The position numbers and the translations under genes are program-made. Below the pieces are notes generated by a model. It saw nothing but the letters and a program-made list of their open reading frames with translations. It searched no databases and was not told where the DNA came from. From Bathynomus jamesi (taxonomy: Eukaryota > Arthropoda > Malacostraca > Isopoda > Cirolanidae): 64,000 bases of DNA. Positions 40,620 to 50,925 of the stretch are shown one piece after another. The stretch covers positions 204,001 to 268,000 of the forward strand of contig JAJOZX010003306.1 of NCBI GenBank assembly GCA_023014485.1, written 5' to 3'. How positions within the stretch are numbered: position 1 is the first letter of the stretch; the number at the start of each line of letters is the position of its first letter.

Positions 40620-41672
40620 TTAACATATTAAGAAAACGTTATTATGACATTTTAGCCAAACCTCCTACGGCGGCGTTAATAGACTGTAGAGAGGCGTTTA
40701 TGAAGAGGGGGTAGGGAAAAAAGATGAGAGGTTTTTGCGGGAGCAGAATGCTTATACATTTCATAAGCCGGTGAGAAAAAGGTTTAAGACAGCGAAGACA
40801 ACAGCAGCCTCGATTGATTCTATTTGGCAGGCGGATTTAACAGACATGCAGAGATATTCGGTGTATAATGGTGGCTACCGCTACATCAAATTCATAATAG
40901 GTGTATTCTCCAGATATTTGTGGTTAATTCCCCTGAAAAATATATCGCCTGAATCAGTTGCTAAAGCTACCAAAACGCTGAAGTTGAAAGAAAACAGGAT
41001 TCTTGGCTATTTTTGTACGGATATGGGAAAAGAATTTATAGGCCGAGCTTTCCAAACATGCTGACAGAGTTTAACATCAGTTATTACACTGGGAATTCTA
41101 TACATCATAAGGCATCTTTAGCTGAAAGAGTTCAACGTGCCATAAAGGAACGCATGCATCGCTATTTCACACATAAAAACCCATACAGGTATATAAACAT
41201 TCTGGATTTGCTGGCCTCATCCTACAACTGTTCACACCACCGTGCGATCGGTACAACACCTAACTAAATTTTAGAAAGAGGTACGCATACACAACGTGAG
41301 GTAAAAAAAGATAATCGTAGAGTGTCAACACGCTCTGCGCGTTTCAAAATCAATGCTTATGGAAGGCTGTCGCTTTCGGGTAAAAAAATCGCGAAAGGAT
41401 TTGAGCAATGTTGGACACGTGATATTTTTAAAGTTAAGGCTATGAGACCTAAAGACGAAATAATGCTGTATTACGTTGAAGATTTGGATGGGGAAGAAAT
41501 TGCAGGGTGCTTTTACGGCGAGGAGCTGCAGAAAGTGACATTTAATTTAGGAAAAAATGTGTTTGAAATTGAAAAATTTTTAGGCAGCAAAGGTTCAGGA
41601 AAGAGAAAAATGTATATGGTGAAATGGCGAGGGTACCCAGAAAGCTTCAACACCTATATAAAAGTATGCAAC
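40616..41672 (+). pseudogene. Polinton integrase with chromodomain
   Basis: It starts at the ATG of an ATGA overlap. A stop appears at about 40712, before FLREQNAYTFHKPVRKRF. The core has IWQADLTDMQRYSVYNGGYR (first Asp), LGYFCTDMGKEFIGRAF (second Asp), then a frameshift near 41060 and SLAERVQRAIKERMHRYFTH (Glu). After a stop comes the C-terminal region FEQCWTRDIFKV and CFYGEELQKV. The chromodomain is VFEIEKFLGSKGSGKRKMYM with VKWRGYPESFNT. All three catalytic residues are preserved even though the gene is broken. There is no stop between the chromodomain and the next gene's ATG at 41673. Confidence 0.9.
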
Positions 41673-42460
41673 ATGGCGCCTAACCACTTCTACGTCACAC
41701 TCCCGTTCTCTTCTTCTCTCTCTGTACATCCTAACAACACCCTTCTGTTACAACACAACTTTGTAACAGAACTCCACAGGCCCATTTAATTGGGCCATGA
41801 ATCATATGAGGTAGGAATATGCGAAATTCAATTGGCTACCAAGTTTTTATGTATTGATAATAAAGAATCCGTTTTTACGGTTCTTAGAAGCCGTGATGAG
41901 TGTGAAAAGATCGTTGTAACTCGGGACGAAACCATGCGTGCCGCCAGGAGTGGGGAGGCACGGTACTACACTACAGTAGTAACGCTAGAACTTGGTCGGC
42001 GCAGCCGAGGATGTTGTAAGAGACTGAAATGGTAGTTTCAAAAGATCAAATCTTACAGTTGATTTAGTATACGAAATCGTAAACAAAGATATTAAAGATA
42101 TTAAAGACAAAGGGCTGTTCAAAATTATAACCTAGGGACGATATGGATCAGCCCTCCAAAGATGTACCTTTAACGAGAAATTGAACGATGGTTACCCTCC
42201 CCCGGACATGTGCTATATTTACAGCAATATCATGGAACATCAGTTTGTTGGGGATACCCAGGTGCTCCTTCTGCGCATCGCTCACATTCTCAATCATAGT
42301 GGAAGGAGCTTAAGCATTACATACGACAAGGCTCATTATGTCAATGTCGCAACTACTAAACAATATCTCAATATATAAGAACGATTGAGGGGAAAATTTT
42401 CCATTCGGTGACGGGAGCTTAACAGTGAAGCTGCACTTTCGTCATACCGTGATATAATGA
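41673..42460 (+). pseudogene. Polinton capsid-like protein (penton-type, FYVTLP start)
   Basis: The start MAPNHFYVTLPFSSSLSVHP is the typical N-terminus of a Polinton virion protein I associate with the minor (penton-like) capsid gene. A TAA stop follows HRPI, then the same frame continues with YEVGICEIQLATKF. A later frame (42181-42378) has CYIYSNIMEHQFVGDTQVLL, and the end has DGSLTVKLHFRHT. These are spaced as expected for one protein of about 260 residues. Two shifts and one stop break it. The assignment to penton rather than another virion protein is uncertain. Confidence 0.7.
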
Positions 42461-42711
42461 CCCGAAGACCTTTCACAATCTATCGAGGGGTTAGATACCA
42501 GCGCGGGAGTGGGATTGGATCCATTTTTTCAACCATACAGCGTACGGCTGTCCCCTTGCTGAAGAGTGGTGCCAGATACGAAATCATCAAAGATGCAAAG
42601 AGAAAAATGCGTGGTGGTGGGAAGAAGCCTGTACGGAAGAAAGAGAAGAAGGGTTTACCAGCACGTGGCGTCAAACGTAAGGGGAAGTGTTCTAAGAAAA
42701 CCTATGGTTGA
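42457..42711 (+). CDS. Small basic Polinton protein (pX/pVI-like)
   Basis: An open frame of 84 codons has YQRGSGIGSIFSTIQRTAVP and LLKSGARYEIIKDAKRKM, then a Lys/Arg-rich tail (KKPVRKKEKKGLPARGVKRK). A glycine-rich GSGIGS start, a short amphipathic segment and a strongly basic tail resemble adenovirus-type minor core proteins found in Polintons. It overlaps the end of the previous gene and is the only Polinton gene here that is completely open. It would bind DNA or the capsid inner surface. Confidence 0.65.
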   Translation: MTRRPFTIYRGVRYQRGSGIGSIFSTIQRTAVPLLKSGARYEIIKDAKRKMRGGGKKPVRKKEKKGLPARGVKRKGKCSKKTYG

Positions 42712-42808
42712 CCACCTTTTTAAACTGATATATACTAAGGAAGTTGCTCTCACGAATCATAGACTGTTTACTACTTGTCGAGAGAGGTGTCACTACTTCT
42801 GGCTCGCC

Positions 42809-44094
42809 ATGGCCCGTTTCATCCATCCGTATAGTTCAAAATGTTGTAAATCGGAGCTGGCCCTCTTTGACATGCAAGTTTCTATGGAGCACACTGACTT
42901 TATTACAATTAATCCGTTAAACACCATTAGTTCCCAGAGTGCTCCGATAGAGTTCGTGATCCCAAGCTCAGGCCCTTACTTTTTTGATCCAAGCTGTGTG
43001 CACATGTAAGCTTAGCTACGAATAGCACATTCAAATGGAACGGATTGCGAAGACAGATACGTTGTATTTCCAAAAACGAACTTTCTACACTCCATATTCA
43101 GTAAGTGTGACGTGTATTTAAATCAGGTCATCATCTCGGCAGGATCTAGCTACTACCACCTACGAGCCTATCTGGAAAATGTCCTCAACTTTTCAAAAGA
43201 AGCGAAGGAAACCTTTTTAACTGCCGATGGCTATTATCAAGCTAAGATTAAAGTAGTATAAAAGACAAATTTAAAAATTCTAAAAAGATATATGAATGCT
43301 TAGGGCGCCTACACACAAATTTCACATTCCAGGAGAAGCTGCTTTTGAATGGGGTCGATATGAAAATAAAGCTCACTCGTACGAGCCCTGAGATTTATTT
43401 AAATCTGGGGGCTGACCAAGAAGAGAGATCGAAGCCTGTGGTGATTCATATTATGGAAACATATCTCCGGGTGCGTAGAGTGAAATTATACTCGGCTAAA
43501 CAAATAAAAACTGTAAAAAATTTACTACACGCCACAGTAAAATACCCAATTAACAGAGTCCAGCTCAAATTAAATACGGTGCCATCAGTGCTGACATCGA
43601 AGCAGATAGAAAATGATGCTCTTGGAGCTCTACAGAAAAGGTTATTAATTGGAATGCAGGAACACGCTTCTGTAAATGGAAAATATAAAAAAACCGCATT
43701 TAATTTCGAAAATTTCGGCCTTAAAAATATAACCGTATACGTCAATGGAGTCGCCATAGGGGGGACATTAGAAATAGATTATTCAACAGAAGCCGTGTTC
43801 CTCCTTTGCTCGAGAGCTTATAGTAATCTTGTACATATTGCCGGTTCTTGCAACGAATTAGGAATCGGCGTAACACAGAAGGAATTCGTCGAACAGGTTA
43901 ACCTTTACCCGTTTGACATCTCGCCAAATTTATCTGCTAGTATAAATACGCACATAAGTCCACAGCAGAGTGGAAACATCTGTCAGATTGGAAATCGCGA
44001 AGCCGATAGACGCTCTATTAGCGTACTAGTTTACCTCGAATCGCAAGCCCTGATAGAGAGTGATAGGTTTAGAGGTGTAGTCACACACTTTTAA
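42809..44094 (+). pseudogene. Polinton major capsid protein (double jelly-roll)
   Basis: From the ATG at 42809: CCKSELALFDMQVSMEHTDF and PLNTISSQSAPIEFVIPSSG, the start of the first jelly roll (family: SELDLF..PT, IEF). After a shift near 43020: LHSIFSKCDVYLNQVII and YYHLRAYLENVLNF. After a second break near 43260: GRLHTNF and LLLNGVDMKIKLTRTS. The frame 43345-44094 is open and has VRRVKLYSAKQIKTVKNLL, AVKYPINRVQLK-like TVKYPINRVQLKLNTVPS and FENFGLKNITVYVNGVAI, the second jelly roll. It ends SDRFRGVVTHF, close to the family's C-terminus. The protein would form the capsid shell. Two or three breaks prevent expression. Confidence 0.88.
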
Positions 44095-44096
44095 AA

Positions 44097-44589
44097 ATGG
44101 ATACGAATACACTCCAGAGAGTAATGAACAGTGACCAATTCACGCGCTCCAAATTTACCGGTGTATTTGCGAAGAATGAAATGATGAAGCTTCCAGCTAT
44201 GAGACACTGCGGCGCATTTATTCTAAATATAGATGCTAATGACGGAGAAGGGATTCATTGGCTAACCATTTACTTTAAAAATAGGGAACGAACGTATTAC
44301 TTTAATTCACTGGGTAGACATCCTGGGAATGATGCTATTATTGTAAAATTTCTCGAGCAATTGCATATTCCCCAAATTGTCTGGAAATCTTACCAATTCC
44401 AGGTCTACTACAGCAATGTACAGTATGTGGCATGTACAGCCTATCCTTTCTTATGCATATGGCCCGCGGGTATGAGTATACAAATTTTTTAAAATTATTC
44501 GATTTGTGTAATACCGATCGGAATGATGAGCTGGCATGCATCCAGATAAAAAACCGGTTCCCGTTTGTAGGCACGCGTTGTATTGTGTG
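44097..44589 (+). pseudogene. Polinton maturation protease (adenain-like)
   Basis: The frame from the ATG at 44097 has MRHCGAFILNIDANDGEGIH followed by WLTIYFKNRERTYYFNSLGR. The GIHW His and the following acidic/Asn strand are the catalytic His region of adenain-type cysteine proteases. A one-base shift near 44425 puts the last part, MYSLSFLMHMARGYEYTNFL, in another frame, and the catalytic Cys-Gly lies exactly at that shift. It ends in a TGA at about 44587. In Polintons and adenoviruses this enzyme matures capsid proteins. Confidence 0.85.
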
Positions 44590-44598
44590 AAGTTTTAC

Positions 44599-44638
<40 letters not shown>

Positions 44639-44778
44639 ACTTCATCAGTTGTAACAATATTGTGTAAAATTATAAAATGTGCCCCAATAATATTTGTTTG
44701 TGTAACGTTTAAGGACGAGAATTATGTTCTGTAGCTTATTTAAAATGTAATGGATGCTAATTCTGTAACTAATTAAGT

Positions 44779-44813
<35 letters not shown>

Positions 44814-45501
44814 AAAAATATATCAATGCCACTCCTATATGTGGGAAAAACACTGAAAGCTAAATAATGTGTTGTATACAGTAAATGCCAATATGTGTTA
44901 GTTCATAAAACATTCCTCACAGTTTTATCATTTAATAAAATGTTGAAAATACAAGGCTTTTTCTTACCCGACCCAGACACAAGAAAAAAAAAACTTACAT
45001 CACTTCACCGGCGACGAGGCACTCGTTGGATCGAGTGTCCAATAAAACTTCAATCCCCATGCTCAAATCATCATCGGCTATTGGAGTTTCTTGAAAGCTA
45101 TTACGAAACGTATCGACAACACGATCCAGCTCCGCACGGGTCCTTTGAGAAAAAAAAGGTACGGATGTAAACAGAAATTTTTAATTTATTTTATGGCCAG
45201 TTCATATATTTTTCTGAAGAAAGTTTCTGGGCCTCTGAATTACGATATAATTTAATATGTAAAAGTAGAAATTTTGAAGGCCCCTTTAATAGAAAAAAGG
45301 TGAACAATATTTTACTTCAAAATGAGTTTTCGTATAAGTATTCTACTCCTCTATTCGTTTAAAAATTGCGCAGTGCCTCAAACCAATAGTACAAATTACG
45401 CTTCAGGGAAAGGTAAAGTTCTAGTAAAGATTCGCCATTAAATTATAACGCGGCTACCTTCAAAATTTATGCGTCAAACATAAGCACTATTCATTCTTAT
45501 C

Positions 45502-45597
<96 letters not shown>

Positions 45598-46178
45598 CGA
45601 CAGAAAGAGAGAGAAGTTATAAAAATAAGCTTTGGTTGAAATACAGGGATATAATTTTTCTACTAACATTTCGTGCGTGTGACTGTCTATTGCCCCAGTT
45701 TGTTCAGCTTCATAAATGTTTGCCACTCCTTGTGATAAAAATAATTCTCCCCAGTCAGAAAGCTGCGAAGTTCAGCCCATTGGCTTCAGCACTGCAGAAT
45801 ATCAGGATAAATTCACTCTATCGTGTATATATATATATACACACTCGATTCACTTTCCGAATGTAACTTACATGTCGTCTCCAACTTCGTATACACCTAG
45901 TGATGAAAATTTACTTTCTGTATTCATTACGGCTAAAAACCGTTGAATGTTCACTGGAAAATATCAGCTAATATGGTCTCGAGATGGAAGTGAACCCCTT
46001 TTATGTTGCGAGGCATTGATCCATTTCAAGCGTCGTAGACCTGAATTCGAAAGGCCAATCGCGAGCTCGCGGCTTTCTGGTTGGAAGGGTGATACCTTTG
46101 TGGGCGTGTCTTCAACAATATCGGCTTAAGCACTCTGCAGCTTTTATAATTTTAATGAGTGGACGTTGTACATAATTA
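44590..46178. other. Unannotated with three microsatellites
   Basis: (TA)n runs lie at about 44600-44634 and 44783-44812, and a compound (TA)n(GA)n run at 45503-45595. The open frames here read only repeats or are short and compositionally random. A plus-strand frame at 44895-45170 was not convincing. Confidence 0.6.
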
Positions 46179-46425
46179 CACTGGCCAACAAAATGAAACT
46201 TTTTTTCTCATCACAAACATGATCACACTTTTCTTAATGCATTTTTCGCGCTGATTCCGAATCTGGTTTTATTTTTTTCTAGCACGTATAGTTATATAGA
46301 TACACTGGTTTTGATATTTTTAAGTTTTTGATATTGCTATAAGAAAATTTATGGATGCTAAACAACAAATACAGAATATACCTTATTCAATGTACTTATA
46401 AATAAAGAATATATACATTATTTTA

Positions 46426-48044
46426 TTAAAAGCGCTGTGAGTGTGATTTCCTTTTGTAAATTTGGCCTGGATTGTCACGATACAGCATCCAACAATGGTC
46501 CGCCATCATGCTTTCATTCCAATATCCTTGGTAGCGCTTCTCCATCATCTGAATATCTTGATGGAAGCGCTCTCCTTGCTCGTCACTCACTGCACCAAGG
46601 TTTTCAGGAAAGAAATCTAAGTGGGAATGCAGGAAGTGAATTTTTAACGACATTCGACACTCCATTTCTTTGAAGGCATCAAGGAGGTTCTTGACTCCAT
46701 CCTTATACGCAGGTGACTTGTTGCTTCCAAGAAAGTTTTCACATATCCATTTGAATGCCAGCCAAGCCTTCAATTCCAGCGGACTTAGGACTTTTTCAAA
46801 TTCAGTGTCATTCAAAACCTCCCTTATTTGTGGCCCAACAAAAATTCCTTCCTCAATTTTGCTGCAGTAACCTTCGGAAATTTCCTTGAAAGGTATTGGA
46901 ACCCTTCAGAATTGACTTTACCCATTGCTTTAACAAAATTCTTCATTAAACCAAGTTTAATGTGAAGAGGTGGCAGATAGATCTTTTGGGGATCCACTAA
47001 AGGGACAGACTGGACATTGCTTATCCCTGGGACATATGTATACCTAAGTGGCCATTCACTTTTGGTGTAATGTTCTATAGTGGCGCGACTGTCCCACAGG
47101 CAAAGGAAACAACAAAATTTTGTGAATCCTGACTGCATACCCATAAGCATTCCTATAAGACTGTCTTATTTGATTGCCTTAAGTAGTATATCCATATTGT
47201 CATATGTCTCTCTTAGATGGACGGAATGGGCAATGGGGATGGATGGCATTATATTACCATTACTCAGATGCCACATACGTCTGAGATATGGCTGTAAATA
47301 GTCCAATGATGTCATGGCAATAACAGAGAGGACCGTCTACTGAAAAGAATGCTGTTAATTCAAAATTCCGCTTTCGGTAGTAACTAATACGAACATTGTT
47401 CTCAAGTAAATTGTTCTCCTTTAGTCTTGAGGCGAGAAGCTCTGATTTCTCTTTAGACAGCGATAAGTCTCTAACAAGCTCATTCAACTGTCCTTGGGTT
47501 TAACTTTTTAGGCTCTAAATGTCTACCTTCAAAGTGTACTCTGTTCTGTAGATGGTCCGGAAACGCCAGTTGCACCTTCATCACTTTCCATGTCATCTAT
47601 GATAGAATCAGCCTATCACTTGGGGGAATTGGAATGGGCAATGTTTCATCATGTTTTACTGGTCTAACGTGCTGAATCCAAGTTTGGATATACAATCTGG
47701 TGTTTGTTCTTGGCAGAAAACCCCATTAAGTTCACACTACAAAATAACAGTCTTCATGATGATCTCTCGGCTTCCCTCCATATCATGGGTATGGTAAATG
47801 GCATTGAAGCTTTCTTTTTGTTAAGCCAATCACGTAATCCATTTGAACAGCCAGAACAGATTTGATGTGGCGCCCATGGTTTATCTTGGTCACCTAGATG
47901 GCAACCAAAGTATAGCTTGTATATTTTCTTAATGTCGGTTGTAATACTTCGTCGCTGTGTTTTAGTTGTCAACTGGCCGCATACGAAACAGAACTTGTTG
48001 GGGTCATTCTTACATTGTCGAGGCATGTTGACTGACCTGAGCAA
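46426..48044 (-). pseudogene. CACTGG-family transposase-like protein, copy 3
   Basis: Four minus-strand frames in order line up with copy 1. At 47754-48044: FCFVCGQLTTKTQRRSITTD and LGDQDKPWAPHQICSGCSNG (zinc pattern C-x2-C...C-x2-C). At 47260-47487: MNELVRDLSLSKEKSELLAS. At 46824-47150: MLMGMQSGFTKFCCFLCLWD and PPLHIKLGLMKNFVKAMGKV. At 46426-46815: MSLKIHFLHSHLDFFPENLG and SDEQGERFHQDIQMMEKRYQ, then MMADHCWMLYRD. Frameshifts or stops separate them. The C-terminal region missing in copy 2 is well kept here and shows the conserved Glu. Confidence 0.88.
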
Positions 48045-48162
48045 ACTATAAATTCAAAAAAATGTACACCAACTTGACACAACAAGTTCTTGGACTGCAC
48101 TGATCTTTTGACACACAAGCACGGCGTTGTGCCTGAATCACAATGCTGCTAGACGTAAAAGC

Positions 48163-48217
48163 TCACACCTGAAATACATAAGATGTATAATTAAGATAAT
48201 TGAAATAAATAAGATGA
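48163..48217. repeat. 55-bp exact repeat, copy 1
   Basis: CACACCTGAAATACATAAGA and the 35 bases after it recur without mismatch at 50540-50594. This copy lies inside the third CACTGG-family element, near its 5' end. Confidence 0.9.
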
Positions 48218-48432
48218 ATAAACTAAAAAAACACAATAAAATAACACAATCAAATGTTGAATTATTAGTATTTTGCCTATTTAAAATGGTTAATCTGTGT
48301 AGTTATATATATGCCTTCATCTTGAAAACTATACGTGCTAGAAAAAATCTGAATGCAGTTTTGGAATCAGCGTGATAAATGCTATCCAGCCACCACAAAT
48401 TTTACTCTCATGAAAATCTTTGTTGACCAGTG

Positions 48433-50539
48433 TTATTTTAAATAAAAAACAAATAACTACAGGTAATGCATGGACAATTAATTTTGCATCACTACTATAT
48501 TCTACAGTACTCCAAGATTGTACATTTCAGTCACAGGTAATTCATGCCAATTAAATAATTTTGCAGCATTATTTCTAGATATCTCAACAGTAAGATTTAA
48601 TATGATCCTGAATGCCTGTTTTAAATTATATTCAAACAAATAATTCGAACCTTTATGTTAGTATACTCATTTTTCATCTTGGTAGAGCACTATATATACT
48701 GTATATATATATATATATATATATATCGAAGCATTTCATAATTCTTTTCATATATACGCTAAGGAGTTTAAAATTGGTTTACTTACAAAAATTTGGGAAA
48801 TTTACTCTCAACATTCTGCGCGAGTTCCGCAGATTTTCCAGGAAAATCCGTCAAAAAATTAGATTTCTTCTCACAATAACTGAATGCTCATGCACTACTT
48901 CCCGGTTTCCACGGGAACTAACTTCACACAAGATATTGACTCTTTCTGATGAAACCTAATATGTCGCAAACTTACAGTTTTAACATTTAATTTCAACAAA
49001 ATAAATTAATCGAAATTTCACAAAAATCTTTGTCCCTGTCGGCTAACATTAATTAAGCTCTTCCAACTAAGTTCGCACAAAACAAAGGCAATTGAAATTT
49101 TAAGTACAACGTGAAACAATTTCAAATCAACTTAGAAATTTTCAAATATGTCACAGATTTTAAGGAGTTATTCTTACAAGCCACTTTTAACTTTCGGGGA
49201 CGCAGCTACAATTTAGAAATTTTCAATCACGCCACAGAACCTAAAGATTTATTCTTTACAAGCCACTTTATTTTTACAGGACTGAACTACAACTAACTTA
49301 GAAATCTAAGTTACACCTTAAGTTTCAAGGACTCCGCATTACAATATTCTGAATGACCTATCAAAAACATTTTCATTACAAAGGTTGTCCCTACGAAAGC
49401 TTTCATCCATACATAAGGAAAGAAGGAGCTTTTCTTTTCCCTCACTGGGTGTTATAAGAATCATTGTCCTTTGATTGGACATTGACATTCCCTTCCAAAA
49501 ACAAAGCTCTTTCTTTTCCTTAAATCAACTTAAAATAAAGTTCTTTCTTCGAAGCCACTTGGTTTCTCAAATTTATGACCAACGTCATGGTCAATTTAAC
49601 AAGTGGACTCGAAGTCGGTTTTCCAAAAGTTTAACCACGAAACGAAGAGAAAACAAGCTCTTTTACATCTGAACTCGGCCAGCTTGTTTTCCTTCTCTTT
49701 GCAGCTAGGGCCGCTCCTCGACCCTACCATAAATCTCTACCGCGAGGCTGTCCTGGGTTATATTCTTACCGTGAAATACAAAAATAAAAATCGAACGAAT
49801 GTCAAACAATGTGAAACATTTTTATTTTTAACCCTGTAACAAGAAACCTATTGATATTCTTCAATAACCATACTCTAAACTACCTTCTACCTTGCTTTAG
49901 AGATTTAAACAACAAAATATTAAAACTAAAATTTCTGCTCCTATTCTCGTAAGAGATTTTGGCATGCAAATTTACCGTCACAACACTTGATTTCTCCTTT
50001 TCAAAAGAGCTCTGCAGACCTTCAACTTCTGAAAAGAGTTCAGAAACCAAAGCAATTATATTTCGTAAAAGAAATTTACACTCTTTATACAAAGCAGCAC
50101 AAGGTGTACACACCCAACACACACACACACCACACCACACACCATATATAATATATATAAATATAATATCTATATATATACACACTTAGTGTATTGGTTT
50201 TTAAATAAGATAAGATAATAATGTCTAATAAGATTAAATTTTTGTTTATAAGAATTTAATAATGTTTTGTTTAATAAAGAAGAAAATAATGTTAAATAGA
50301 AATTTAAATTATGAAATTAAAATATAAAAATACAAATCGGCAACATCTAAGATGTGCCTAAGCTGGAGGCTGGTGAAAAATGCCCAAACCAGTCTTGACG
50401 GGGTGTTTTTCCCCGATTAGGTTTTTTCGTATTTAGTATGTTATTGTTTATTTAAAATATTTAATTGTGTCTCTCTCTGCGGTTAAATGTTAACGTTAAT
50501 TCTGCCCTCGCATTACTCCATTAGTCTAAGGTATTTCGG
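48433..50539. other. Unannotated; diverged tandem duplication at 49130-49300
   Basis: No gene is recognised. Two similar blocks of about 70-80 bases, each starting TTAGAAATTTTCAA and containing GCCACTTT, lie at about 49131-49195 and 49213-49270. A (TA)n run is at about 48704-48726. The section 50090-50185 is an AC/AT-rich microsatellite. Confidence 0.5.
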
Positions 50540-50594
50540 CACACCTGAAATACATAAGATGTATAATTAAGATAATTGAAATAAATAAGATGAA
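50540..50594. repeat. 55-bp exact repeat, copy 2
   Basis: Identical to 48163-48217. This copy is outside any element I could delimit, about 210 bases left of the TA-flanked element at 50807. Confidence 0.9.
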
Positions 50595-50925
50595 ATAAAA
50601 GTGCAAATAAAAGTGTGTAATTTATTCCCCGGTCTCTTTTCTTTGTTCGAAAGAATAACGAAGTTAACCGACGTTAAGTTTGTTCAGTGATTGGCTGGGG
50701 AGACCCTTTTCTCCGTTCACTTAATGTATTAATTAATGTACGGATCTATGGTTTGGATGTAACGTAGAGCTGTAGGTCCCCTTTCAGCCCGATTCAATAG
50801 TATTTAGTGGTGCCGACAGACTCTGAAATGTGGAGTTTTTCCGCACCACCCAGGAGGTAACTACAACCGGCGCGTTTTTTTTTTAAGTGGTGTCCCCCAA
50901 TGGGCCTAATTCACTTTTTTTAATG

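Larger units (their letters stand above)
38886..44589 (+). mobile_element. Polinton/Maverick remnant, structural and integration genes
   Basis: Seven same-strand genes match the Polinton set: packaging ATPase, a conserved Polinton protein, retroviral-type integrase with chromodomain, capsid-like (penton-type) protein, small basic protein, double-jelly-roll major capsid protein and adenain-type protease. Gene spacing is tight (ATGA overlap at 40616, overlap at 42457, four bases between capsid and protease), as in these virus-like elements. Most genes carry stops or frameshifts. DNA polymerase B is not present in this block and I found no terminal inverted repeats or 6-bp duplication, so the element is truncated or rearranged. 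Confidence 0.9.
46179..48432 (-). mobile_element. CACTGG-family DNA transposon, copy 3 (TTA TSD)
   Basis: The left end CACTGGCCAACAAAATGAAA follows TTA (46176-46178). The mirror of the right end is CACTGGTCAACAAAGATTTT, followed by TTA (48433-48435). Further in, both ends share CGCTGATTCC and CTAGCACGTATAGTT in inverted order, so the inverted repeats reach more than 120 bases. The interior encodes the same protein family as copy 1 on the minus strand, broken. The 55-base segment 48163-48217 recurs outside the element at 50540. Confidence 0.92.

Noticed and set aside
44895..45170. 91-codon plus-strand frame after the Polinton
   Set aside because: No motif, no start context and no relation to Polinton genes; composition is like the surrounding spacer.
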